DNA from: Ephydatia muelleri
Lineage: Eukaryota > Porifera > Demospongiae > Spongillida > Spongillidae
Assembly: GCA_013339895.1 (NCBI GenBank)
Contig: JABACO010000015.1
Coordinates: 6,727,180-6,791,179, forward strand
Direction: 5' to 3'
Length of the DNA: 64,000 bases
Below, piece by piece: positions 30,236 through 40,612 of the stretch. The notes under the pieces were generated by a model. The model had not been told where the DNA came from. It saw only the letters and a program-made list of their open reading frames with translations, and did not search any database. The position numbers and the translations under genes are program-made. How positions within the stretch are numbered: position 1 is the first letter of the stretch; each line of letters opens with the position of its first letter.

Positions 30236-31297
30236 TCAGTCAGTCAGTCAGTCAGTCAGTCAGTCAGTCAGTCAGTCAGTCAGTCAGTCAGTCAGTCAGG
30301 TCAGTCAGTCAGTCAGTCAGTCAGTCAGTCAGTCAGTCAGTCAGTCAGTCAGTCAGTCAGTCAGTCAGTCAGTCAGTCAGTCAGTCAGTCAGTCAGTCAG
30401 TCAGTCAGTCAGTCAGTCAGTCAGTCAGTCAGTCAGTCAGTCAGTCAGTCAGTCAGTCAGTCAGTCAGTCAGTCAGTCAGTCAGTCAGTCAGTCAGTCAG
30501 TCAGTCAGTCAGTCAGTCAGTCAGTCAGTCAGTCAGTCGTCAGTCAGTCGTCAGTCAGTCAGTCAGTCAGTCAGTCAGTCAGTCAGTCAGTCAGTCAGTC
30601 AGTCAGTCAGTCAGTCAGTCAGTCAGTCAGTCAGTCAGTCAGTCAGTCAGTCAGTCAGTCAGTCAGTCAGTCAGTCAGTCAGTCAGTCAGTCAGTCAGTC
30701 AGTCAGTCAGTCAGTCAGTCAGTCAGTCAGTCAGTCAGTCAGTCAGTCAGTCAGTCAGTCAGTCAGTCAGTCAGTCAGTCAGTCAGTCAGTCAGTCAGTC
30801 AGTCAGTCAGTCAGTCAGTCAGTCAGTCAGTCAGTCAGTCAGTCAGTCAGTCAGTCAGTCAGTCAGTCAGTCAGTCAGTCAGTCAGTCAGTCAGTCAGTC
30901 AGTCAGTCAGTCAGTCAGTCAGTCAGTCAGTCAGTCAGTCAGTCAGTCAGTCAGTCAGTCAGTCAGTCAGTCAGTCAGTAGTCAGTCAGTCAGTCAGTCA
31001 GTCAGTCAGTCAGTCAGTCAGTCAGTCAGTCAGTCAGTCAGTCAGTCAGTCAGGTCAGTCAGTCAGTCAGTCAGTCAGTCAGTCAGTCAGTCAGTCAGTC
31101 AGTCAGTCAGTCAGTCAGTCAGTCAGTCAGTCAGTCAGTCAGTCAGGTCAGTCAGTCAGTCAGTCAGTCAGTCAGTCAGTCAGTCAGTCAGTCAGTCAGT
31201 CAGTCAGTCAGTCAGTCAGTCAGTCAGTCAGTCAGTCAGTCAGTCAGTCAGTCAGTCAGTCAGTCAGTCAGTCAGTCAGTCAGTCAGTCAGTCAGTC
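30236..31297 (+). repeat. (TCAG)n microsatellite, 1.06 kb
   Basis: An almost pure tetranucleotide array with isolated one-base indels (for example near 30299, 30539, 30549, 30979, 31054, 31147). It starts exactly where the LINE remnant ends, as simple-repeat 3' tails of this LINE group do. The Ser-Gln/Val-rich open frames in all three registers are artefacts. Confidence 0.97.
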
Positions 31298-31645
31298 GTA
31301 TAATCGGGTGAATGTCACTCCTAATCCAGAAGTGAATGTCGCTCTCAAAATTTCACTCCTATTGTAAGAATGAAGAGCACTCTACATGGAGTGCTGTGAA
31401 GATTGCGCTTCACTCTTTCTTATGGATTGACGCACACTCTTAATTATAAATTTTTATTGGATACGATTATTCTGTAATGCAATCAAATTAATAAATAAAA
31501 CAACTGTACACACAGCAACCATGTGCACAGACAACGAAGATAGCAGTCTTGTAGTTAATATTGAACTGCAGCTTCCAAAAAGGCATTGCAGCTTCGGGGT
31601 GAGCCGTATCTTCAAACAATATTGTCATCCTGCCAAGTAATTTTG

Positions 31646-31882
<237 letters not shown>

Positions 31883-32605
31883 GGGGCAGTGTACTCCACT
31901 GTAGAAGCTGGCAAGTCAGCCCATGTGCCTTAGAAGACTATCACATACCGTCACAAATTACTAATTTACCTCTCGATTATAACAAAGATATGCAATTATT
32001 GCATACCTCTAATCTGATTGGTTCCCCAAAATTCTGGTGACCGTGGACAGAATTTAGTACAGCAGTTCACCAGACCCGACTTACGTGTAGCGGTGATGTA
32101 ATCCACCTGCGGCTGTGTAACATTGGGTCTGGGTACGAGGCTATGGCAGCAGGAGTCAGTCAGCATTCTAAATGCTGAAAAAAGGAACATTTCACAGTTC
32201 GTAACAATGTGCTCAATATTTTTTTTCTGCAAATTTATATAATTGTTTTTGATATCAATGATTATTATAATTCAATAAACACGCATATACATGATCTATA
32301 ATTTCTGTTTAATTACATTTATTGTTCAGATAACATTACTACAATTAAATACAACGAATTTACACAAACCATACTATAAACAAATCAATAACTAATATCA
32401 TCTGTGCAGACAACCTCTAGGATTGTGCTCATCAATAATAGTAATAGCTATTGAGAATGATTCATTTCGATACATCTCAGCAACACCCATTTCCTCATCA
32501 AGCAGCATCTTTTCTTTCTTCAATAATATGTTTCATGTTTACTTTTTATGTTAAACACATTAAAAATATTATGGAGGTACATGCAACAGTATACGCACGC
32601 ACATC
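31883..32605. other. Intergenic, with one 'CTCGTTCCCAGACCC' family end
   Basis: At 32070-32145 the minus strand shows CTCGTACCCAGACCCAATG and GGATTACATCACCGCTAC, the terminal motif of the element at 21104-21800. No partner end is nearby. The rest is unassigned AT-rich sequence. Confidence 0.55.
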
Positions 32606-33285
32606 CAGGGATTTATCTGACTTTTATTTATGATGGGTGGGTAGGCAACTGGACATGGGTGGGTTACGTGCATGATGGAAGCTATAATGTGTCATAAGCG
32701 TGTCAGAATTCAATAGTGCACAATCAATTCATGATTCATAGTGTAGTAATAGTTACATGTACAAACAACAGTATACACAAATCGATTTCCAGTGTTCACT
32801 AACATTGCAATGCGCAACTGATGCAAAAACTATTTTACCCTGTAATTACGCCATAGAAAAAAACTCCAATAATATATTTCCTATATGCCTCAATATTTTC
32901 CATTTTGCCTCGGGGATCAGGAATATCCGGTCCCTCCATTTCACAGAAAAGTAGGTCTTCCAAGTGACCTTCAGTTAGTCGATTTCACAGGTTTGTCTAA
33001 ATTCTACTCATCGTTGAAAATGATCATTCTGCTTCAGCAGAACTAGACGGCAACAGCAACAATCTGATTGCAGTAAGCCTTAGATCTAGGAACATCACTG
33101 ACTCACTAGGGTTTATGACAAATACAGTTATGTTGATAGTAGGTCTACGACGGAAAATGTTCCACTCTGTTTCTATGCTGGAAGCTAAAACAGGATCAAG
33201 ACCGAGAGCTGTGCACATTGAACACCAGTTAACAGGAAGTTTCTGTTCTATATTAGAGAGCTCCTTGGCTAAAGCTTTTACAGTA

Positions 33286-33620
33286 TCACTTGTGGAGTGT
33301 ATTGAAATTATGCATTGTGGCAAACTCCTTCAATTTATTCAAGTCTTGGAAAGGATTGTCAATCCAAGACCCACCTACTTTCAGTCCAAACTGTCGAGTG
33401 CTTATGCAGATAGCACAGTTGTAACCAGTGATCGTTTTTGTTGTAGATTCCTTACCTCTTGAAGCCACTGGAATATCTCTGTTGCACGTTTTGGAGGCTG
33501 TGCAGATTTAAACTTCTTTGTCTGAGTTGGTAGGCTCTCTTCATTGCCACTTAGCAGTACTGTTGGTGAAATGGGACGTGCTAAATCCAATGTTGAAGGA
33601 CTAATCGAAGTCTCCAACAA
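33286..33620 (-). pseudogene. Zinc-finger region of a hAT-like transposase, broken
   Basis: One frame gives GNEESLPTQTKKFKSAQ and RATEIFQWLQEV; after a frame change another gives YNCAICISTRQFGL, GGSWIDNPFQDLNKLKEF and ATMHNFNTLHK. The C-x2-C ... W..PF..L.KF ... H-x5-H layout resembles the TTF/BED-like fingers in front of hAT transposase cores. No catalytic core is visible. Domain naming is by pattern. Confidence 0.4.
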
Positions 33621-34136
33621 AACGTATGGCTGATCTGCTTATAATTGTGTGTACTGGCTCTTTAAAAGACCCTCCACGACCTACCCCACAAACTACACTA
33701 GCTGCTTTTGTGAACGGATTGTCTCCCGACATTTTAGCAATAGTATTTTTAATAACGCCTACCGATAATAGTCAGAGATTAATACCCCTTATTGCACAGT
33801 CTGATGTAGCCACACGGACAGAACCGCTGCGAAATAATGATTTGTAATAAACACAAGCTCATCGAAAAAGGCAACAGTTAAGACCCTCCGTCCTTATGCA
33901 ACGGTGTGGCTAAAAATACAGTAGAAATAAGTACACGTAACATATGCGTAGCGTTTACGTGTGACGCTGCTTCGAAATTCGCTTTGTCATTCCTACGCAA
34001 ACGCTACACTCGCTTTATCCACGCTGAAGGTATTCAGGCGATTCGTCTATCATGGCTAAAAATGCGACGCATAGGCTATACGGAAACATTACCTGTACTT
34101 TTTTTGTGACCGCTAATGTTTTTATAAATACTATTT

Positions 34137-34374
34137 GGGAAAATTGCCCCACGGTTATAATGTTATAAAAATGCATCGCGTTTGAATCGCGATAACTTCC
34201 CAACGGATAACGCTATTGACTTCCTATTTTCAACACTTCATAGTGAAATGGTGTAGTATGAAGTGTTGAAAATAGGAAGTCGATAGCGTTATCCGTTGGG
34301 AAGTTATAGCGATTCAAACGCGATGCATTTTTATAACATTTTAACCGTGGGGCAATTTTCGCGGAAACTGTCCC
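34137..34374. mobile_element. Foldback MITE, 'GGGACAGTTTCCGCG' family, left end clipped
   Basis: A palindromic element: GCATCGCGTTTGAATCGC and CAACGGATAACGCTAT on the left mirror ATAGCGTTATCCGTTGGG and GCGATTCAAACGCGATGC on the right. The right end has the full TTTTCGCGGAAACTGTCCC. The left end lacks the CAGTTTCCGCGA bases. Confidence 0.85.
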
Positions 34375-34624
34375 ATTTTGAATACCCGGGGGCGGAGGGG
34401 TTATGGTAATGAAATCATTAATACATTCACTTAGCACATTGAAACGATCACGCCCGCAACCACTGATGCATGATTAAAAAGCTGTACCATCCAATATAAT
34501 TTTTACGGGTGGGTAAGCCCAAAAGTTACGGGTGGGTAAGCCCAAAAGTTACGGGTGGGTAAGCCCAAAAGTCACGGGTGGGTAGCGGGTGGGTAAAGGG
34601 TGGGTCAGATAAATCCCTGACATC

Positions 34625-35054
34625 CACACCCACACACCTTGAACCACACCTTCCATCAGCCAGCATGACCACCAGTTTCTTCTCTCGCCTGTGCAGAGAA
34701 TGACACTCTCTTTTTGATCACACACTTTTTGCACTGCTATGGTATCATCTCCCACCAGATCCTCCTGTGGAAATAGAAAGAAGATCACCACTGGTGCACT
34801 GTATGACTACTGGTCATGAATAGTGGTGGTCATAGACTATCTTAGACTGTGTGTAGTATAAGACCCTAGATAATACCTCCAACCCTGACACCTGACACCA
34901 CCTACAATCCTAGCACTAGTACACACCCAACACTCATATAATCTTTCAACAACCTACACACTCTACATACCACCTCCAACACTCTAGCTAGGTACGTATG
35001 CAGGTAGAAACTGGATGCGCTATAATTAGAACTTACTTCAAAATCAGTTAACTG
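34625..35054. other. Unassigned, with one exon-like minus-strand frame
   Basis: On the minus strand CTATTTCCACAG looks like an acceptor at 34770-34766. It is followed by an open frame starting EDLVGDDTIAVQKVCDQKES and VILCTGERRNWWSCW that runs to the edge of the 2.0-kb element. I recognise no family and find no other exon. Confidence 0.25.
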
Positions 35055-35466
35055 CAGTGGCGTATCCAGAGAGGGTGCTCCGGGTGCTTGAGCACCCCCC
35101 TCGGCCTTAGGTGGTAAAATTATTAAAAATTATATTTTGTATTATTAATAATTAGTCGCCGCGTATATCCGATCATGTCGATTTTAAAGCACTTCCAAAA
35201 ATCGAAAGTAGTGCCACCAAGTGCCGCGACCTCATTGGCTGTTTCAAGCGATGCAGCCAATATAGGTAAAATTCTCTGCCTGCGTTACGTAGGTGGTTTC
35301 CACAAGAAAATATCTACATGTACCTACCTTAGGTAGGTACATGTAGATATTTTCTGTGTGCCCAAAGGTATCGGACCTAAAGCGGAATGGCCCCCCCCCC
35401 CCCACACTTTTTGTATGGGGCCTGACCTTAAGCACCCCTCTCGCTGAAATCCTGGATACGCCACTG
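35055..35466. mobile_element. 412-bp MITE (CAGTGGCGTATCCAG ends) with an internal 51-bp palindrome
   Basis: CAGTGGCGTATCCAG opens the element and CTGGATACGCCACTG closes it. AACTG flanks both ends (35050-35054, 35467-35471). The motif GTGCTTGAGCACCCC and poly-C lie inside. At 35305-35355 a palindrome (GAAAATATCTACATGTACCT mirrored) has 25-bp arms and almost no loop. Confidence 0.8.
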
Positions 35467-35471
35467 AACTG

Positions 35472-36717
35472 CTTTCAAACACTAGCTGGAAACAACGACA
35501 TTTTTGTTACAGAAACACAATAAAAGATCCCTTACTTTGTACTCCGACTGAAGAAACAGAGCTTTGCGTTTCTGCCAAAGTAGTGCTGGTTTCACCCCAT
35601 TGCGTACCGCATTTTATACACGAGAGCGACCGATACAAAACCAGCGATCGCGACCAAACAATAGCATGAAATAGGCAAGGGAGTGTACACAAATGATAGA
35701 GTGTAACTTGCAACACACATTTCGCTTTATTCTTCTCCTGTATGTAGCTCAAAAACCATTCGTTACTAAACAGAACCTAGAGGCTATGTAATTGCGGATA
35801 ATTAATTCGGCCGGTGATCATTTCGTTCATTGGGACAACTGGTATAGCTGAGCACTACTTGATTCAGTGGAGTGATCTTTGAGTTAATGTTCTTTTACCG
35901 ACGTGTGATAGAAATATTATGGTTATGAAATCAATGCGTCCGTAACAGTAAACATGTGCCGCTTATACAGGTATATGCGTTCAACAATAAGTATCGTCAC
36001 TTATTCAACCAATCCTTTGTCACTAAATTCCACAGAATGAACGTCACTCTTCAAAGATTGATCCTCACCCTTTTGCTAAAGAGTGAAGCTAGCAAAGAGT
36101 ACCCTTCACTTTTGCGCTCGCTTCACTCCAGAGGAGTGAAGCCAGCAAAGAGTGAAGGGCACTCTGTTTTTTTTTACAGTGTGCATAATTCGCGGTTGGC
36201 AACGCGCGTGAGTGCATGGGTTCATTTCTGCTTCAGTTTCTTTTATTGTTATGACAGTCATAGCTGCTTACATGCAAGTTATGTGCATGAGTGTGTATGC
36301 TGTGTGGGCACATGTGTACATGTGTTGGCATGCATGAACACGAATGTTCAGTGCATGTATTGTGCATGTGAGTTGATTCCGATGAGAGTCCGCAGTCTAT
36401 TTGCTTCTGTTTTTGAGTTTCTTAATTTCTTTCTTTCCATCAGGTATATGGTTTAGTTATTAACTGAGTTGAGCACCAAAAACTATATGTCCATTGGATA
36501 ATGGATGTGTTTTATATATGGATCGGCGGTTAAACGGTTAGTAGACTTTATTTTGAAGGGGTGCATGAGGACTGCGGGGGTAGATAGTTTGCCACCATTT
36601 TATATGTAACTATCAGTCACTGAGTGCTGCCAAAGGTCATACCGGGGTTCCTGTCGAGCCCAGCCAGAAGATGAGCTCATGCAATGCGGACATAAATCAG
36701 AAAATCATATGCATGGA
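35472..36717. other. Intergenic with a small palindromic cluster
   Basis: At 36035-36180 repeated AGAGTGAAG/CTTCACTCT motifs form overlapping inverted repeats ending in a TTTTTTTACAGTG motif, MITE-like. Related GTGAATGTCACTCC-type sequence lies at 31305-31430. No gene is recognised. Confidence 0.4.
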
Positions 36718-37095
36718 ATCGTTTTCGCGAAAAGGGACCTAGCTAACGCATGTCTTTTCTTTAATATTTTAGAAGTCTGAAATATCCTCCACACATTGCA
36801 CTGAGAATCGGAGTATCTGTTATGGAGTTGTAAGGCGCTGAATTTTTAATTAACCATACATTCAACTCAAGGTTAATACATTTCTATTGCGCGCGTATAT
36901 GGGATCGTTTCCTCGAAAAGGGACCTATATAGCGCATACGTTATAAAATTTCCGGTACGCAATAGAAATTTAACGCTTGCGTTGAAATTGTATGGCTAAT
37001 AAAAAATTCAGAGCCCTTACAACTCCATGACGGATACTCCGATTCTCAGTGCGTAAGAAGCAATGTGTATAGACTTCTCTTTTCGAGGAACGATC
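36718..37095. mobile_element. Two head-to-head MITEs of the 'GATCGTTTTCGCGAAAA' family
   Basis: ATCGTTTTCGCGAAAAGGGA opens copy one; GAGAATCGGAGTATCTGTTA and GAGTTGTAAGGCGCTGAATT follow. From about 36909 an inverted second copy runs back (CAGAGCCCTTACAACTCCAT, GGATACTCCGATTCTCAGTG). The family is the same as at 6718-6950. Confidence 0.8.
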
Positions 37096-37156
37096 CATAA
37101 TTTGACTTCATTAGAGCTACATGCATGTAAAATAGAATGCCTATACAGTCGTCGAT

Positions 37157-38682
37157 CCACTAAACATATACTTTCGGAATGCTACGGTGCCAGGCGTGCA
37201 CTCCATACTTGCGTATCACCTCCTCCGTCACGGATATCTTTCGACGACACGATGGGGCTTCACAATGACAGTCGAACTGTTTCATCGTCAGACTGATGAT
37301 CGTCTCGTCACAGAAGTCGCGCGCAGCTATCTGATTCAAAGAGTGCGGAGCAGCGAGTATGAGGTTCGGCTCGCAGGAGTGATTTATTGGACACCATTTA
37401 TTGTGGTCGTTCTCCCAGATTACGTACACAAGGGATACCACCTTGTTGCTGCACGCCCTATTGCGAAGGGGGCGGTAGTCTTTGCTGACGAGAGGAGACC
37501 GTTTCCAATCATCACGCGACCGTACGTGGAGGCCAATTGGAGCGATGCAGAGACGTTCTCCCGCTAAGCCTGGCCGTTAACCAGCGAACCCCTTCGCGGG
37601 GTCGACGGTCACTTTGTGCAGCGGCTGACGTTTCTTGTGAGTGAGAAACGCAGTGTCGATGAGCGCTGTGACAAAGTCGCGGTGAGGGAACGTCGGGTCG
37701 AGGCGCAGTATCCAATCCGCACTGCCCTCCAACCCGGGGGGGATATAGGACCCCCGCATTAGCATTGATCTCCAGGAAGTACACGTCGTTCGTTGTACGG
37801 TCTATGCGTAGATCGCTGCGCCCATATCCCACACCGCCGAGGATGGACTCAAACGCAACTCTGCAAACTCGGTCGATTTCCCCACGCGTTGGATCGTCGT
37901 CTGGCAAGGGTTCAAGTGGAAGGATTACGGAAGTATGGAGTGGGTATACCCACTCCATACTTCCGTAATCCTTCTACTTGAGGTCGAAGTGTTTGAAGTC
38001 CTCGCCGGGAGGAAAGTTCACGCGCACGGGCGGGAGGACTTTCGTCCCTTTCGGTGTGGCCACGGTGAGTACGGTCACCTCGTCCCCAACGATGAATTCC
38101 TCCACCATAGCGCAGTTATGGTTCTTGACAAACGTCGTCAATTCTCGAGCGAGGTCCTCAAAACTGCAGCACTTGCACGTGCGGGTCATGCCGATGGAAC
38201 TAAAACCATGTGGGTGTTTAACTATTAGTGGATATTTTAAAGCGGACGCACATGTAAGTTTACGCAACTCCTCCTCTGTCGGAACGTCCTGTACAACGAA
38301 GAACTTCGGCGTCTTGATATCATTGTAGTACGCGATCATCTTCATGTCAGGTTTCAATATGTCATAGTGCTTCAGGTCTGCCCCCGTGAAAGGAACGTTA
38401 AACTCCTCAAGAGCTCGCACGACGTCTTCCCCAGCGCGATCCTCGTCCGCCGCCCCGTCACCGAGGTTAAAGAAAACGTTGTACTTCTTTGAATAAACGA
38501 GGCTGCGGACGTCGCGGTGGGAGCTGGCCTTGTGAAGGGGAACTCTCTCGAACATGTAGGGACTCGGAGAAGTAGTGCGCCGGTGTGCAGACGTAGTTGT
38601 CTACCTTCTTGAGTTCGCTCGTGCTAGATTCGTAGCTGCTAACGAGAACGGCCACGCTGATCTTATTCCGCTTCTCCTCCAT
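37157..38682 (-). pseudogene. Broken intronless gene: D-Ala-D-Ala-ligase-like ATP-grasp domain fused to a SET domain
   Basis: Reading down the minus strand: MEEKRNKISVAVLVSSYES opens; after a frame change near 38552 come YNVFFNLGDGAADEDRAGED, NVPFTGADLKHYD and YPLIVKHPHGFSSIGM; then GYGRSDLRID and DVYFLEINANAG (ATP-grasp metal site E-x-N); then, one frame on, GSADWILRLDPTFPHRDF and VTVDPAKGFAG; then GERLCI; then WCPINHSCEPNLIL, AARDFCDET and FDCHCEAPSCRRK (SET core and post-SET cysteines). At least three frameshifts and an in-frame TAG break it. It is GC-richer than its surroundings and lacks introns, so transfer or retrocopying are both possible. It lies between foldback elements. The domain calls are firm; the origin is open. 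Confidence 0.8.
37913..37980. repeat. 68-bp near-perfect palindrome inside the ATP-grasp/SET pseudogene
   Basis: CAAGTGGAAGGATTACGGAA with AGTATGGAGTGGGTA is mirrored at once by TACCCACTCCATACTTCCGT and AATCCTTCTACTTG, one mismatch in 34 bases, no loop. The mismatch creates the TAG stop in the minus-strand frame. Confidence 0.92.
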
Positions 38683-38726
38683 ATTAGCTTGGGCATTTAG
38701 GGATATAAGGGGCCGCTCCTATATAT

Positions 38727-39525
38727 GGGTCAGTTTCCGAGAAAATGAAAAGTGGCATAAAAAGTTATAAAAATGCTTCACGTTTGAATCGCTAAAACTC
38801 CGTAAAGGTTTAAGCTATCAACTTCCTATTTTGAACACTTCTTGCCACACCACTTCTCTCTACGAAAATCGATTTTGGTGTCTTACCCTAGCTCCTTGCC
38901 GACGTTACAAGGCACAGTACCCCGAGGGGTTCAAAATCCAGGTAACTCCCTGCAGGAATGTCCAAATCACTTCAAAATCGATATGCACGTAAAGGATCCT
39001 GTCACTGTTTATTTCTGCAGATCGTTGATTTTTACCTTATCCGTTATGGAGATACAGCAATGCAAAGTAAAGTCCATGTTTCCCGCTCGAATCGCGCCTT
39101 TCTCAGTCCCACTCTGGAGAATGGAAGTGGTTCAAGGACTGAGAAAGGCGCGATTCGAGCGGGAAACGTGGACTTACTTTGCATTGCTGTATCTCCATAA
39201 CGGAAGAGGTAAAAATCAACGATCTGCAGAAATCAATAGTGACAGGACTCCTTTACGTGCATATCGATTTTGAAGTGATTTGGACATTCCTGCAGGGAGC
39301 TACCTGGATTTTGAACCCCTCGGGGTACTGTGCCTTGTAACGTCGGCAAGGAGCAAGGGTAAGACACCAAAATATATTTTCGTAGAGAGAAGTGGTGTGG
39401 CACGAAGTGTTCGAAATAGGAAGTTGATTGCTTAAACCGTTATGGAGGTTTAGCGATTCAAACGTGAAGCATTTTTATAACTTTTTATATATATAGCCAC
39501 TTTTCATTTTCTCGGAAACTGACCC
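38727..39525. mobile_element. 799-bp foldback element (GGGTCAGTTTCCGAGAAAA ends)
   Basis: GGGTCAGTTTCCGAGAAAAT opens it and ATTTTCTCGGAAACTGACCC closes it. The whole element is a palindrome: for example ATGTTTCCCGCTCGAATCGC is mirrored by GCGATTCGAGCGGGAAACGT, with the centre near 39120. Flanks are TATAT-rich. No coding capacity. Confidence 0.9.
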
Positions 39526-39537
39526 ATATAATTATAT

Positions 39538-39791
39538 GGGACAGTTTCCGCGAAAATTGCCCCACGGTTAAAATGTTATAAAAATGCATCGCGTTTGAAT
39601 CGCTATAACTTCCCAACGGATAACGCTATCGACTTCCTAATTTCAACACTTCTTACTACACCATTTCACTATGAAGTGTTGAAAATAGGAAGTCGATAGC
39701 GTTATCCGTTGGAAAGTTATAGCGATTCAAACGCGATGCATTTTTATAACATTTTAATTAACCGTGGGGCAATTTTCGCGGAAACTGTCCC
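39538..39791. mobile_element. 254-bp foldback MITE (GGGACAGTTTCCGCGAAAA ends), complete
   Basis: Begins GGGACAGTTTCCGCGAAAAT and ends with its inverse. The interior mirrors ATGCATCGCGTTTGAATCGC and GCGATTCAAACGCGATGCAT. It sits 12 bases from the 799-bp element, whose termini it resembles. Confidence 0.92.
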
Positions 39792-40198
39792 ATATATATA
39801 TAAAGGAATAATATGAATATGATTTTAATCTCTGATTGTTATGCCCCTCCCGCCTCCACACACTATAGGTTACATGCGTCAAAGTGGGCGAAACCCGTGC
39901 AGTCGGGTGTAAAGTTGCATTATGTAATCCACATACAGGGTGCATGTAGTGACCCAACCCATCACAGCAGCGGATGGTTTTCGGTTACGTATGCTGCTAA
40001 CTCAGTCATGCAACTGCATTGCTATTATACTATTTGGGCCCCAAATGTATCAACTAGCATGAAAAATTAAAATTGTAATATACACCAACCATGCTGGTCT
40101 CGTACTCAGACCCAACTTTTCGCAGCTGCGGATAGATTACATCACCGCTACGCTTCTAGTTCCTCAGTTATTGTCTAGGTTACTACAATATGAAATTC
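39792..40198. other. Intergenic with one 'CTCGTTCCCAGACCC' family end
   Basis: The end motif lies at 40096-40157 (TCTCGTACTCAGACCC, ATTACATCACCGCTACG). Nothing else is recognised. Confidence 0.5.
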
Positions 40199-40612
40199 GG
40201 GTATAGGTAAAAGTAGGAGTAGGAACAGGAGTAGGAGTAGATGCCTAAATCTAGGAACAGGAGTATACATGCCTGATTCTGTGTGGGAAGCTAATAACTG
40301 TCAATAGCATATTTGAATGAGTGAAAATTCATATGCATTGATGCAAATATATCAGTATAGTGAAATTCAGGCATACACATGCTAAATATTCAACACATCT
40401 CTGTAGACAAAAGATAAAACACATAAGTTCCTGTATGTCCTTTGTTAATTGATGCAGTATGATAATTGAATTCTACAAAACAATTAACATTGTGAGATTG
40501 GGCTGGGACACTGGGGCAGTGAGATAAATTGCATTTATTAAATGAAAGTATGCACAGTTTCCATACGTTATAACAATGCAAGAACATGGAATTTTCTGAC
40601 CCAAAACTAATT
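40199..40612. mobile_element. Shortened relative of the 27.3-kb element
   Basis: The left end GGGTATAGGTAAAAGTAGG continues with GGAGTAGGAACAGGAG repeats. Then sequence related to 27640-27740 (GACAAAAGATAA) and to 28190-28310 (GGCTGGGACA, TTGCATTTATTA, GTTTCCATAC). Its right terminal repeat is missing. Confidence 0.75.

Larger units (their letters stand above)
32606..34619. mobile_element. 2.0-kb inverted-repeat DNA element (CAGGGATTTATCTGAC ends)
   Basis: CAGGGATTTATCTGAC at the left is exactly inverted at the right (GTCAGATAAATCCCTG), with GGGTGGGTAAGC-type repeats just inside the right end. ACATC flanks both ends (32601-32605 and 34620-34624); this may be a 5-bp duplication or a decayed 8-bp one. 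Minus-strand zinc-finger coding relics lie inside, and a foldback element is nested at 34137-34374. Confidence 0.75.

Noticed and set aside
30112-31367. Long Ser-Gln-Val-rich open frames across (TCAG)n
   Set aside because: Open in all three forward frames only because the tetranucleotide has no stop codon; no start, domain or splice context.
32606-34619. Transib-type transposon suggested by the 5-bp flank ACATC
   Set aside because: Ends lack the Transib CACWRTG motif, and the zinc-finger relic fits a hAT element with a decayed 8-bp duplication at least as well; superfamily left open.
37187-38328. Plus-strand frames opposite the ATP-grasp/SET relic
   Set aside because: No recognisable domains; the minus strand carries the conserved motifs, so these are antisense shadows in GC-rich DNA.
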